A DNA stretch of 33,006 bases from Qipengyuania algicida (GTDB lineage: Bacteria; Pseudomonadota; Alphaproteobacteria; Sphingomonadales; Sphingomonadaceae): assembly GCF_009828025.1 (NCBI RefSeq), contig NZ_WTYA01000017.1, positions 1-33,006 on the forward strand. The letters are read 5' to 3'. The first letter of the stretch is position 1. The number at the start of each line of letters is the position of its first letter. A model generated the notes under the pieces. It ran no database searches. It had not been told where the DNA came from and saw only the letters and a program-made list of their open reading frames with translations. Made by a program: the position numbers and the translations under genes. Shown here piece by piece: positions 1 through 7,046 of the stretch.

Positions 1-156
1 ACCAAACGCACTGACGGTGCAATTGAGCGTTGTTCTCTTGGGGTTGCGCTGTTTGTGCCATTGACTGGACAGAATGCGGCACCGTTCGCAAGAGCTGGGC
101 TAATCGATCGATCAATACCGATGTGTTATGGCAGGCCCATCGTATCGATATTTTGA
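1..156 (+). CDS. C-terminal end of a small protein of unknown function (partial)
   Basis: Frame 1 is open from the first base of the window to a TGA at 154-156, giving 51 residues whose start lies outside. I do not recognise the family. The case for coding is positional: the stop lies 15 bases before a copy of the 60-bp intergenic repeat, the same spacing seen after most small plus-strand genes in this window. Codon use alone does not prove it, and it could be a chance open frame. Confidence 0.35.
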   Translation, partial: TKRTDGAIERCSLGVALFVPLTGQNAAPFARAGLIDRSIPMCYGRPIVSIF

Positions 157-170
157 GCTTGCTGAACGAC

Positions 171-229
171 GTCCGCTTCCCCCAACATTGGCGACGAAGC
201 TATGTGGCTTAGTTCGACCAATTGCGGTC
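171..229 (+). repeat. 60-bp intergenic repeat, copy R1 (forward)
   Basis: Begins GTCCGCTTCCCCCAAC and ends GCGGTC, a one-base variant of the usual GCGGAC. The middle is a divergent version of the family. It lies between the partial gene ending at 156 and the lipoprotein gene starting at 256. Confidence 0.75.
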
Positions 230-255
230 ATCGCCGATTGGACTAAGTGGTCCGG

Positions 256-489
256 ATGCGCTTTCTGAATCCACCGACAATGATAATCGTAGTTGGGTTG
301 CTCGGAGCCTGCCAGGGTGACTGCGAGCGGGACGAACCGGGTTGCAATGAACTACAAAACAAAAGCGAATACTCTGTGCTTCAGGGTATTGAGATTGAGC
401 TTCGCGAAAAGCCGCATGATAGGGCTTACTACGTTATTCGCGATGCACTGGGTTCGGAACTGACGGTCATTTCCTACCATAGACTCTGA
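256..489 (+). CDS. small lipoprotein of unknown function
   Basis: A 77-residue product. The first 21 residues are a lipoprotein signal peptide: a hydrophobic stretch (MIIVVGL) ending in the lipobox LLGAC. The mature part is short and carries three cysteines near its N terminus (CQGDCERDEPGC), then a polar segment. The ATG at 256 is preferred over the in-frame GTG at 247 because it sits just before the signal peptide. It is predicted to be a membrane-anchored periplasmic protein. No family is recognised. It is the first complete member of the run of single-gene units in this window. Confidence 0.7.
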   Translation: MRFLNPPTMIIVVGLLGACQGDCERDEPGCNELQNKSEYSVLQGIEIELREKPHDRAYYVIRDALGSELTVISYHRL

Positions 490-539
490 TAGTGGCTATG
501 TGACCCTACTTGCGAACTCGGAAATACCGCCGAGAGACT

Positions 540-587
540 GTCCGTCGTCAGACCATTTGGCACAACTCGCGGCGTAGGATTGCGGGC
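540..587 (+). repeat. 47-bp direct repeat, copy 1 (IS end or repeat variant)
   Basis: From 539 to 585 this segment matches 1224-1270 with one mismatch (CAC versus AAC). In the second copy it adjoins a transposase remnant, so it may be an insertion-sequence end. It also starts GTCCG and ends GCGGGC and follows a stop codon, so it may instead be a diverged copy of the 60-bp family. Confidence 0.7.
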
Positions 588-727
588 ATTCGCATTGGAC
601 GGCGGATCATTTTATCTTACCTTTTAGAGCCTTTACGAACATTGCACAATGACGCGGCGCGGGAGATGTAACATTTCTATAATTGCACAATTTAATATCC
701 AAAATCACAGATAATAGGAATACTTTT

Positions 728-1102
728 ATGTCGTTGAGCTTTGCGATCATGATCTTTGCTGCCGGAACGAATGCCTCTGAAAGTAAGCCGATTCCTGACG
801 GGTATTCTATAATGCAAGGCGACGAGTTGAAAAACACCATTACAGGAGCCATGGTAGTTCCTAAAGCTGCACAAGGGCAAGACCCCCCGGGGGAGCTTTA
901 TAGTCGGGACGGAGAATATCGATTTTTTGGTCCTGAGCCGTGGTCGCCTCGAGGCCCATATATCATTACTTTTGACCGTGTATGTATTAATCTAGAAAAG
1001 CAAATTTGCTTTAAATACTACAAGAACAAATTCGGATCATTCGTTCGGAAAGATGTCACAAATCCGTATTCAGACTATGAGTATATAAATATATCTCGTT
1101 GA
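728..1102 (+). CDS. secreted protein of unknown function, AT-rich gene
   Basis: A 124-residue product beginning with a short signal peptide (MSLSFAIMIFAAGTNA, probable cleavage after Ala). The mature part is rich in Tyr, Pro and Gly and has two cysteines flanking a short loop (CINLEKQIC), consistent with a periplasmic disulfide. An upstream in-frame TTG at 683 would add 15 residues. The ATG at 728 is preferred because it starts directly at the signal peptide, with AGGA about ten bases upstream. The gene and its upstream region look clearly more AT-rich than their neighbours and are bracketed by the two 47-bp direct repeats, so a separate origin is likely. The function is unknown. Confidence 0.65.
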   Translation: MSLSFAIMIFAAGTNASESKPIPDGYSIMQGDELKNTITGAMVVPKAAQGQDPPGELYSRDGEYRFFGPEPWSPRGPYIITFDRVCINLEKQICFKYYKNKFGSFVRKDVTNPYSDYEYINISR

Positions 1103-1223
1103 CTTGGAGGGTAAAATCACGAAAGCATCTGTTTTATGGGTACTTCAATTTTGGTCTCCACGAGGATGGGCCACATATTCTGGATACGCTCCGGTCAGCC
1201 TGTCCTCCGGTGACGAAGAAACA
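1103..1223. other. intergenic stretch with no recognised feature
   Basis: Between the stop at 1102 and the second 47-bp repeat. I see no convincing frame, RNA or hairpin here. Confidence 0.5.
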
Positions 1224-1270
1224 TGTCCGTCGTCAGACCATTTGGAACAACTCGCGGCGTAGGATTGCGG
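1224..1270 (+). repeat. 47-bp direct repeat, copy 2
   Basis: Matches 539-585 with one mismatch and begins TGTCCGTCGTCAGACC. It lies 27 bases beyond the stop of a transposase C-terminal fragment, the expected place for an insertion-sequence terminal repeat. Confidence 0.7.
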
Positions 1271-1297
1271 AGTGTTGAGCTCGTCTGGGATTGATAT

Positions 1298-1414
1298 TTA
1301 GGCGGCGAGCTTGCGGTGTTGCAAGCGCCGATGTTCGATGATCTTTCGCTTGATCCTTTCTCTTCGCTTGATGATCGTGGGTGCCCTGCCGAAGTAGGCA
1401 TCGGCGGGCGTCAC
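1298..1414 (-). pseudogene. transposase C-terminal remnant (IS3/IS481-type integrase core)
   Basis: Reading the minus strand from 1414 to the TAA at 1298 gives about 38 residues with the characteristic tail of IS3/IS481-type transposases: TPADAYFGR near the start, then IKRRERIKRK, then HRRLQHRKLAA at the end. The catalytic D, D and E of the integrase core would lie upstream and are absent. The open frame breaks off within a few bases of repeat copy R2 (starting 1418). It is therefore a truncated, non-functional piece of an insertion sequence whose end is probably at 1224. Confidence 0.7.
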
Positions 1415-1417
1415 TCC

Positions 1418-1476
1418 GTCCGCTTCCCCCAACTAATCAGCCATTTCGGCCGGTCAGGACACGACCCATTGCGGAC
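1418..1476 (+). repeat. 60-bp intergenic repeat, copy R2 (forward)
   Basis: GTCCGCTTCCCCCAAC at the left and CCCATTGCGGAC at the right, with the common core CCATTTCGGCCGGTCAGGAC between. It starts four bases from the transposase remnant. Confidence 0.85.
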
Positions 1477-1502
1477 ATCCGTCAACTCTGCAAAATAACC
1501 GA

Positions 1503-1898
1503 ATGCGTGCCGTTTTACTGAGCCTTTTGCTGCTGTCTGGATGTAGCGCAGAAGAGCCTCAATCGTGCTTAGATGCGTTCTGCTTACCTACCGATGCTGA
1601 GATTGTCGGCCACCAGCAACCCGCCGACTTCGACCTTTATCAAGTCGAGTGGCAAGATGCGCGCTTCGGTATCTATGTCGGTGACTTCCCTGATTTTGCG
1701 GTCGGAACTGGCGAGAAGCTGGCATTAGTTTCGGGCGCAAATGCGGAAATCAAGACCGATGGTTTGCAGGGTGAAGTTCTGATGCAGTTAGGGGAGCAAT
1801 CGCCTCAGTATTTGCACCTGACCGGTCCATGTGAGGCGAAGGAGAGGTGCGCATTGGTCGTCTTCGCGAGCGCAGTTGAAACTGCCGAGCGGGAATGA
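1503..1898 (+). CDS. lipoprotein of unknown function
   Basis: A 131-residue product. Residues 1-14 are a typical lipoprotein signal peptide (MRAVLLSLLLLSGC) with lipobox LSGC. The mature part has cysteines in the patterns SCLDAFC and GPCEAKERC, suggesting two disulfide bonds in the periplasm. The rest is acidic and predicted to be mostly beta/alpha mixed. It starts 26 bases after repeat R2, and its stop overlaps the start of R3. The family is not recognised. Lipid anchoring follows from the signal; the role is unknown. Confidence 0.8.
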   Translation: MRAVLLSLLLLSGCSAEEPQSCLDAFCLPTDAEIVGHQQPADFDLYQVEWQDARFGIYVGDFPDFAVGTGEKLALVSGANAEIKTDGLQGEVLMQLGEQSPQYLHLTGPCEAKERCALVVFASAVETAERE

Positions 1899-1956
1899 CG
1901 GCTTCCCCCGACATTCTCGTCGTTCCAGCAATTCGTTTGCATCCCCGAAAGCGGTC
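1897..1956 (+). repeat. 60-bp intergenic repeat, copy R3 (forward, divergent)
   Basis: GACGGCTTCCCCCGACATT at the left end and GCGGTC at the right end, exactly 60 bases apart. The interior is strongly diverged. Its first bases overlap the stop codon of the lipoprotein gene. Confidence 0.6.
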
Positions 1957-1968
1957 AGTCATTCACGT

Positions 1969-2195
1969 GAACGGCAGCTTTTCACGATTTTGGTCTGAAA
2001 ACGGAATTTCCGGACACGACCCTATTCTGTTGAAAAAGTCGGACCCGCCAAGCTGGAGCCTAACTTCTGGCAACAATGATACAGAGTGAGTTCGCTGCTT
2101 GAATCATTGCTGTGTCGAGAGATGCATCCAAATTCTATTGTTGCCGACCAAAACGGGCGATGGAGTTTTTCAACACAATAGACCCAATAGCGGAC
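1969..2195 (+). repeat. 60-bp-family repeat R4, split by an insertion
   Basis: The left part (1969-2021, GAACGGCAGCTTTTCAC through TTCCGGACACGACC) and the right part (2182-2195, ACCCAATAGCGGAC) together rebuild one repeat of the family. The segment between them is the MITE-like element at 2022-2181. R4 follows R3 with only about a dozen bases between, so no gene separates these two copies. Confidence 0.65.
2022..2181. mobile_element. MITE-like element, 160 bp, inserted in a repeat
   Basis: The left end reads CTATTCTGTTGAAAAA (2022-2037). The right end is its reverse complement with one mismatch (2166-2181, TTTTTCAACACAATAG). There is no coding capacity inside. The terminal TGTTGAAAAA is common at the ends of several insertion-sequence families. 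It splits repeat R4, leaving the recognisable halves on each side; a 3-bp ACC on both flanks may be the target duplication. Confidence 0.7.
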
Positions 2196-2222
2196 GTTCC
2201 GCTCGTGTATTATAACAAAGCC

Positions 2223-2693
2223 ATGAACGCTCGACATCTAATTCCTGCACTCTTGCTCGCTGGATGCGGGCCGAGCGTTGCCGACGGACCAGTGCAGCGG
2301 ATTGAGGTTCGCCAGTCTGGTTGGGAAAGTCTGGACATCACTATCGCGCGGACTGGCTCAGGTTCTTTCGAGCGATCTGGGCCAACCCCAGAGCCGACTG
2401 TGGGGGATTTTCGCATCAAGCCTAAAAGCTTCAAGGAAATTGAAGCTCGTCTCGCTGAGTTCCGTAAGAAAGCTGTGCCTAGAACCAACGAAAGCATCGA
2501 GGAAATGGTAAACCGACGCTGTCCTGAAGGTGTGCCATATGTGACGGATCGCGGAGCGATCTACGTTCGCTGGGTAGGCGACGGTTTTGATCAACATTAC
2601 CTCGCCAAGCTCGGGTGTGACTATGAACGCTACTCCAAAAGAAATGCGAAACTCATTGCCGTAGTTCGCAGCCTTTCGGTGCAGATCCATTAG
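2223..2693 (+). CDS. lipoprotein of unknown function
   Basis: A 156-residue product. The N-terminal segment MNARHLIPALLLAGC is a lipoprotein signal with lipobox LAGC. The mature domain carries two further cysteines (RRCPEG and LGCDYE), a basic C-terminal third, and no membrane segment. The ATG at 2223 is chosen because the 37 in-frame codons upstream run through the MITE-like end and the tail of repeat R4. I do not recognise the family. It is predicted to be periplasmic and membrane-anchored. It is one gene between two repeat copies, R4 and R5. Confidence 0.75.
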   Translation: MNARHLIPALLLAGCGPSVADGPVQRIEVRQSGWESLDITIARTGSGSFERSGPTPEPTVGDFRIKPKSFKEIEARLAEFRKKAVPRTNESIEEMVNRRCPEGVPYVTDRGAIYVRWVGDGFDQHYLAKLGCDYERYSKRNAKLIAVVRSLSVQIH

Positions 2694-2699
2694 CTGACC

Positions 2700-2759
2700 T
2701 TCTGCTTCCCCCAACATCGCAGACATCTCAGCCTGACTGCATTCGACCCAGTTGCGGAC
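2700..2759 (+). repeat. 60-bp intergenic repeat, copy R5 (forward)
   Basis: TTCTGCTTCCCCCAACATCGC at the left, CAGTTGCGGAC at the right. The core uses the alternative version (CAGCCTGACTGCATTCGACC) also seen in R9 and R13. It begins seven bases after the stop at 2693. Confidence 0.8.
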
Positions 2760-2808
2760 ATTCGACTTAATTGCCATGCATGTTCTTCAAACTAGCGGAT
2801 CAGCAACC

Positions 2809-3162
2809 ATGAACGCGATAAATGTGATTGCCCCCTACAAGTTTTTGGACATGTGGGTTTTCGACGATGATCGCGTGGGCCTGAAGGAAGAGCCGTTCGT
2901 CGGTGGCGCCGATACGATGATCGACCAAATTACGGCGGACATTGCCGACGCAGAAAAGGGATTTGTTATGGTGTTTTCTGCGCACCCCTTTCCCGGCGGC
3001 GAATATAGACTCTCATGGCAGCGGGAAGAACGTGAGGGCAATGTTTATCGTTCAGACGAGCTCGATGCGGAGGGTTGGTTGTGTCCTGCGCTCCTTCGGT
3101 ATTTCGACGGTGCTCCGAGCGAAATATACGTTCAGATCAAGCCGAAACCCGCTGAGCGCTGA
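2809..3162 (+). CDS. DUF6717 family protein
   Basis: A 117-residue cytosolic protein, recognised by the sequence style of DUF6717: MNAI-VI-PYK near the start, then W-FDD, then EPFVGGADTMID at about residues 31-42, FSAHPFPG at about 63-70, and EGWLCPALLRYFD at about 90-102. DUF6717 proteins are small, widespread and of unknown function. The ATG at 2809 is preferred to an upstream in-frame start because homologues begin with this MNAI motif. It has no signal peptide and is flanked by R5 and R6. Confidence 0.8.
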   Translation: MNAINVIAPYKFLDMWVFDDDRVGLKEEPFVGGADTMIDQITADIADAEKGFVMVFSAHPFPGGEYRLSWQREEREGNVYRSDELDAEGWLCPALLRYFDGAPSEIYVQIKPKPAER

Positions 3163-3164
3163 GC

Positions 3165-3224
3165 GGCAGCTTCCCCCAACAAACCCGCCATTTCGGCCGG
3201 TCAGGACACGACACCTTACCGGAC
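3165..3224 (+). repeat. 60-bp intergenic repeat, copy R6 (forward)
   Basis: GGCAGCTTCCCCCAACAAAC at the left, ACCGGAC at the right, and the common core CCATTTCGGCCGGTCAGGAC in the middle. It begins two bases after the preceding stop codon. Confidence 0.85.
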
Positions 3225-3329
3225 ATTAAGCACCTCAATGCATTATTGCGATGAGGGTGACGATTGCAGAGCTTATAATCGGCAGTCATCGGCCATAGCC
3301 GGTCTATTCTCGATTGACAGGAGCAAGTA

Positions 3330-3701
3330 GTGAGCTTGTTATTGATGGCGGTGCTTTTATCCGATTTAGGCCCCGCCAAGCAGATTGAAATGCTGAAAGT
3401 GCCAAGCGAGGTTTATTGGGCCTCCTACCGCGCCTCCGGTGCCAAGTTATGCAATCGCAGTCTGAGAGAAGATCAGGAGCGACGATTTGACAAGCGGTTT
3501 GGCAGTAGGGTGTCCAAACTGATTTCTGTGATCGCCGCCAAGGGCGATAAAAAGTCTCAAGATGACGAACTCGTCGTTACCTCGGATTGCATCGCCTACA
3601 GAGATCGGCAGGCCGCTAGGAAAGTCTTGTCCCGCGCACTAGATGATTTCGAGCCGATACTCGCCGAAATGGAGCGGCGATACCGGATCAACAAACAATA
3701 G
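3330..3701 (+). CDS. small protein of unknown function, probably exported
   Basis: A 123-residue product starting at a GTG, chosen because CAGGAG lies seven bases upstream and the frame then opens with a short hydrophobic run (LLLMAVLLSDLG) that could be a weak signal peptide. The rest is hydrophilic and highly charged, with two cysteines (KLCNRS and TSDCIAY) and a helix-rich C-terminal third. The spacing between R6 and this start is about 105 bases, longer than usual. No family is recognised. A cytosolic location is the alternative if the hydrophobic run is not a signal. Confidence 0.65.
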   Translation: MSLLLMAVLLSDLGPAKQIEMLKVPSEVYWASYRASGAKLCNRSLREDQERRFDKRFGSRVSKLISVIAAKGDKKSQDDELVVTSDCIAYRDRQAARKVLSRALDDFEPILAEMERRYRINKQ

Positions 3702-3709
3702 GGGTTAAT

Positions 3710-3769
3710 CGCAGCTGCCCCCAACGATCCCGCCATTTCGGCCTGTCAGCAAATGACACCATTGCCGAC
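3710..3769 (+). repeat. 60-bp intergenic repeat, copy R7 (forward)
   Basis: CGCAGCTGCCCCCAAC at the left, ATTGCCGAC at the right (one base from GCGGAC), with the core CGCCATTTCGGCCTGTCAG. It begins eight bases after the stop at 3701. Confidence 0.8.
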
Positions 3770-3814
3770 ATCGTAATTTTCATTAGGGTTAGGCTTAGAT
3801 TTTGAGGGTCAGCT

Positions 3815-4273
3815 GTGAAACACGCAATCAATCTCGGCATTCCAATGGTAGTAGCGCTTCTAATCGGCGGCACTGCCTACGCAACAGTTCAAACGCGGCG
3901 TCCTGTCATGCCAGAATTTGTTGTGGACGTCCGCACTGCTGACAACGACAACTTGAGCCCTTCCCTGATGCTTATCTACAGTGAGGAAGGTAGCGACCCG
4001 TTTCTTGGGGGGCCTCTTGGTCCGGGTCGCCGAATTTCAAGCTGCGAGACGGTTGGGTCTCTTTGCGTTAGCAGGGCAGCGCGGAAAGAGTTTGGCACAA
4101 TTCAGGATCGACCGCAGAGCCTGCAAATTCGGCTTTTTGATGGAAACGGTAACCCCATAGTCGGCGGGGTCCGCTGGACCGGATCGTGGCATCCCAAACA
4201 AGTTCGCGTTACCTGCGACCTTAGGATTTCCGATGCGCAACATTCCTGTGCTGTCTTCGAAGTAAAACCCTAA
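3815..4273 (+). CDS. secreted or membrane-anchored protein of unknown function
   Basis: A 152-residue product starting at GTG 3815. Residues 1-23 form a signal peptide or N-terminal anchor (positive N end, then IPMVVALLIGGTAYA, with a plausible Ala cleavage site). The mature part has four cysteines (SCETVGSLC and TCDLRISDAQHSC), which would make two disulfides, and a beta-rich look with a C-terminal DG-NGNPIVGGVRW segment. It is predicted to be periplasmic. The family is not recognised. It sits between R7 and R8, 45 bases after R7. Confidence 0.7.
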   Translation: MKHAINLGIPMVVALLIGGTAYATVQTRRPVMPEFVVDVRTADNDNLSPSLMLIYSEEGSDPFLGGPLGPGRRISSCETVGSLCVSRAARKEFGTIQDRPQSLQIRLFDGNGNPIVGGVRWTGSWHPKQVRVTCDLRISDAQHSCAVFEVKP

Positions 4274-4281
4274 GACTCAAC

Positions 4282-4320
4282 GTCCGCTTCCCCCAACATT
4301 TCTGACGTACTCGTCCTATG
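4282..4320 (+). repeat. 60-bp intergenic repeat, copy R8 (forward, 3' end degenerate)
   Basis: The left end is intact (GTCCGCTTCCCCCAACATT) but no GCGGAC end follows. The next gene starts at 4334, where the right end would have been. Confidence 0.65.
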
Positions 4321-4333
4321 TGAGTCTCTCCCT

Positions 4334-4630
4334 ATGACCGATGACAAGCTTACAGAAGCTATAAGGAAGGCCTTACTCGAGCTTGAGGGACAAGGCGAAA
4401 TCGTAATTGTTGCGCCCAACGTTTCGCTATTATCCGAATTCGTTGCTCAAAGTGTCCTCGAAGTGATCCCAAGTCCAGAGTTATCCCGCGATGATTTGTC
4501 GAAAATTAAGGGCCTTTTGGTCCACCTCACATGTGGACCTGCGTTTTACGCTGAAGATTTGCCCGCCGCGACGGGTGCAACCATGGAAGAATTTCGGGCG
4601 ATCGCGGAAAGGCTCCCGCTACCCGAATGA
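4334..4630 (+). CDS. small cytosolic protein of unknown function
   Basis: A 98-residue acidic protein with no signal peptide or membrane segment. It looks alpha-helical at both ends, with a central beta-like segment (GEIVIVAPNVSLLSEF). The start is the ATG at 4334, inside the expected right end of repeat R8. The stop overlaps the first base of R9. I do not recognise the family, although the regular amphipathic pattern and its place in the repeat-separated series support a real gene. Confidence 0.65.
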   Translation: MTDDKLTEAIRKALLELEGQGEIVIVAPNVSLLSEFVAQSVLEVIPSPELSRDDLSKIKGLLVHLTCGPAFYAEDLPAATGATMEEFRAIAERLPLPE

Positions 4631-4687
4631 CCGCTCCCCCAACAAACCCGCCATTTCGGCCTGACTGTGTTCGACAACATTGCGGAC
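4629..4687 (+). repeat. 60-bp intergenic repeat, copy R9 (forward)
   Basis: GACCGCTCCCCCAACAAACC at the left, overlapping the TGA of the preceding gene, and ATTGCGGAC at the right. The core is a hybrid of the two versions (CGCCATTTCGGCC then TGACTGTGTTCGAC). Confidence 0.85.
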
Positions 4688-4731
4688 GTCCATATCTTGC
4701 GCCAGTGTTGTAGCTTGTAGGGAGGAGAAAA

Positions 4732-5061
4732 ATGAGCGCGACCTCATTTGTGCTCGCGGTCTTGTTTTCTATGGCGATCGCTGTTTCGACAACTGCATTG
4801 CTAAGCCGCGTATTCAGACCTTACCGACTTTCTTGGGCGCTATCGGCCCTCACGGCCTTGGCCGCTGTTGTGATCGCCTTTTTCGTCCTCTTTGCGCTGG
4901 CTTTTTTCCTCGTCGAGTCAGGGCCTGTAATTTGGCTTTGCGGAGCGCTGATTGGATTAGCTGAGGGGGCAATTTTGTCAGGTGGCAAGACCGTAATACG
5001 CCGCATGGCTAATCGTCCCCCCGCAACCGATACCACCAGACCGAGAAGAGAGGCGGAATAG
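4732..5061 (+). CDS. small integral membrane protein of unknown function
   Basis: A 109-residue protein with three predicted membrane segments, at about residues 4-25, 35-60 and 66-83, and a basic C-terminal cytosolic tail. A good ribosome-binding site (GGGAGGAG, about six bases upstream) fixes the start at 4732. No family is recognised. It is one gene between R9 and R10; the stop codon overlaps the first base of R10. Confidence 0.75.
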   Translation: MSATSFVLAVLFSMAIAVSTTALLSRVFRPYRLSWALSALTALAAVVIAFFVLFALAFFLVESGPVIWLCGALIGLAEGAILSGGKTVIRRMANRPPATDTTRPRREAE

Positions 5062-5119
5062 TCCGCTCTCCCCAAAAAGCGGCCATTATCGCTAGCAGTC
5101 AGGCTTTCCAATTTCAGAC
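5061..5119 (+). repeat. 60-bp intergenic repeat, copy R10 (forward)
   Basis: GTCCGCTCTCCCCAAAAAGC at the left and TTTCAGAC at the right, diverged inside. It lies between a plus-strand gene end and the 3' end of the convergent SRAP gene, four bases away. Confidence 0.65.
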
Positions 5120-5123
5120 GTAG

Positions 5124-5705
5124 CTATCTTGCCACAGCCATAAGCTGCGAAGGGAATGCCGTCACCAGATTTTCGGCTTCAGCACCAACCAGCCACGCCT
5201 CATAACTGTCTTCCTCCAGTATCACCGGCATGGCCTTGGGATGAAGCGGCGCAACCAGCGCATTGGGCTCGCACGTCAGAAACGCGAAGACCTTGCCCAC
5301 TTCACTCTCACGCCAGATGCCCGCGAAGGCCGAGACAGGTCGTGAGGGAACCGAGAACCAGTATTCCTCGCGTCCCTTCTTGGGTTCGGCAAACTCGGTG
5401 AACGGAACCAGACATCTTTGTGCAGGCGTCGCCAGCATCGAGCGCCAGAAGGAACTGCTGAGATTGCGCACATTGGTGATGTGCTTGGTCACCGGTGAAC
5501 CGGGACGCTTGCCCTTCATTGTCAGCGGCACGCCCCAGGTCATCGTCTCGACAATGCGCTGCCCGCCTTCCTGCCGCACGACATAGGCTTCGCGCCTTGG
5601 CCACACATCCGTGTCGGGCACATCTTCCAGATCGGCAAAGCTGGCCTTCTCGATCGCGGCCCATTCGCGCATCTGCTTTTCTAGATTTCGGTAGTGGTTG
5701 CACAT
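5124..5705 (-). CDS. SOS response-associated peptidase, SRAP (YedK/HMCES family)
   Basis: A 193-residue protein starting MCNHYR, so that removing Met exposes the catalytic Cys2, which is diagnostic of SRAP. The other conserved residues are present: Asn78 and Arg80-Asn81 (TNVRN), Glu104 (PFTEFAEP) and His155 (APLHPKAMP). SRAP proteins form a thiazolidine crosslink with abasic sites in single-stranded DNA, protecting them during replication. The ATG at 5705 is preferred over an upstream in-frame start because the Cys2 rule requires it. It is divergent from the Y-family polymerase gene and shares with it a 93-base intergenic region holding a LexA-type box, so SOS control of both is likely. Confidence 0.95.
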   Translation of the reverse strand: MCNHYRNLEKQMREWAAIEKASFADLEDVPDTDVWPRREAYVVRQEGGQRIVETMTWGVPLTMKGKRPGSPVTKHITNVRNLSSSFWRSMLATPAQRCLVPFTEFAEPKKGREEYWFSVPSRPVSAFAGIWRESEVGKVFAFLTCEPNALVAPLHPKAMPVILEEDSYEAWLVGAEAENLVTAFPSQLMAVAR

Positions 5706-5760
5706 GGGTAGCGTGTTTCCGGCGCTCGCCATGCAAATGTCAAGTGAAGTGCTGCTTTAT

Positions 5761-5775
5761 GTTCGCTATATGTTC
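5761..5775. promoter_or_regulatory. LexA (SOS) operator, GTTC-N7-GTTC
   Basis: GTTCGCTATATGTTC matches the alphaproteobacterial direct-repeat LexA consensus exactly. It lies between the divergent SRAP gene (start 5705) and the Y-family polymerase gene (start 5799), 23 bases upstream of the latter. This fits LexA repression of the polymerase and probably also of the SRAP gene. Confidence 0.85.
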
Positions 5776-5798
5776 CGCTTCTCGATTCGGAACAGGAC

Positions 5799-7046
5799 AT
5801 GCGCAAACCCACTCAGATCGAACGCCTCTACCTCGACTTCGACGGCTTCTTCGCCTCGGTCGCCCAGCAGGTGCGTCCTGAGCTGCGCGGGCGTCCGGTC
5901 GGGATCGTGCCCTTCTCCGGTGGCAAGGCATCGTGTGTCATTGCTTGTTCGAAGGAAGCCAAGGCGCTCGGCCTGTCCAATGTCATGCCGGTGGGCGAAG
6001 CGATGGCAGCGTGTCCTGAACTCGTGCTGGTGCCGCAGGAGCCGCACCTATACCGCCGCGCGCACAATGCCCTGCTGGCAGAGATCGAAAGCGTCGTTCC
6101 CATCGATGCGATCAAGAGCATCGACGAGCTGACCTGCAAGGTCGACCCAGACCAACGGCATCGCCCTGAAGATCTGGGCCAAGCGATCAAGCGCACCATT
6201 GCCGAGAACATCGGGCAGCATATCACCTGCTCGATAGGCTTTGCTGCCAATCGCCAGTTAGCCAAGATCGCCTGCAAGCAGGACAAGCCCGATGGGGTGA
6301 CGATTTGGTACCCGGACGACATGCCGGGACCGTTGTTGACGGTGCCGCTTAGCGACATCCCTGGCGTCGGCGCCAATATGGCCAAGCGGCTGGTGCGAAG
6401 CCGTATCCACTCGACACAAGATCTCTACGAGACCGAGCCCAAGCAGATGCGCAAGATATGGCGCAATGTCACCGGCGAGCGGCTTTGGTATGCCCTGCAC
6501 GGCTACGACATACAGGCACCGGAGAGCAAACGGGGGATGTTCGGCCATGGCCGCGTGCTTCCCCCTGAATGCCGCTCGCTCGATGGCGCGCGCGGGATCT
6601 GCCTTGTCCTGCTGACCAAGGCGGCACGCAGGCTGCGGCGGGAGGGATATTATTGCTCGGGGATTTGGCTCTGGCTCGATCACAACGCCGGCAACTGGTC
6701 GGGCAGGCGTTTGCTGCCGACCGTGCATGACGACCAGGCACTATTGAGCGAGTTCCAGGTGCTGTGGGAGCAAGCCTCCTCCCAGCTTCAACGTCGACCG
6801 ACAATCTACCGGATCGGCGTCACCTTGTTCGATCTATCCCCTGCCAATAGCCGCCAACTCGATTTCCTGCTGGCCGATGACAGCGAGCGTCAGCGATGGG
6901 AGGCGATCAACACCGCCATCGACCTGCTCAACTACAAATGGGGCAAGACGGTTGCCAGTGTCGGGTTCTGGCCGCGCGAGAACCTCGAAAACATCGGCGG
7001 CAAGATCAGCTACACGCGCATTCCCAGCGCCGAGGACTTCTGGTGA
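5799..7046 (+). CDS. Y-family DNA polymerase (DinB-like, translesion)
   Basis: A 415-residue protein of about the right length for a DinB-type translesion polymerase. The palm begins with the metal-binding motif YLDFDGFFASV (Asp13), followed by the second acidic pair in SIDE (Asp109-Glu110), then the family signature CSIGFAANRQLAKIACKQDKPDG around 144-166, and a helix-hairpin-helix (IPGVGANMAKRL). The C-terminal part is a probable little-finger domain. Translesion polymerases copy damaged templates with low fidelity. A LexA box lies 23 bases upstream, and AGGA sits close to the start. It overlaps the next gene by one base. Y-family plus SRAP pairs are common on sphingomonad plasmids and islands. 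Confidence 0.93.
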   Translation: MRKPTQIERLYLDFDGFFASVAQQVRPELRGRPVGIVPFSGGKASCVIACSKEAKALGLSNVMPVGEAMAACPELVLVPQEPHLYRRAHNALLAEIESVVPIDAIKSIDELTCKVDPDQRHRPEDLGQAIKRTIAENIGQHITCSIGFAANRQLAKIACKQDKPDGVTIWYPDDMPGPLLTVPLSDIPGVGANMAKRLVRSRIHSTQDLYETEPKQMRKIWRNVTGERLWYALHGYDIQAPESKRGMFGHGRVLPPECRSLDGARGICLVLLTKAARRLRREGYYCSGIWLWLDHNAGNWSGRRLLPTVHDDQALLSEFQVLWEQASSQLQRRPTIYRIGVTLFDLSPANSRQLDFLLADDSERQRWEAINTAIDLLNYKWGKTVASVGFWPRENLENIGGKISYTRIPSAEDFW

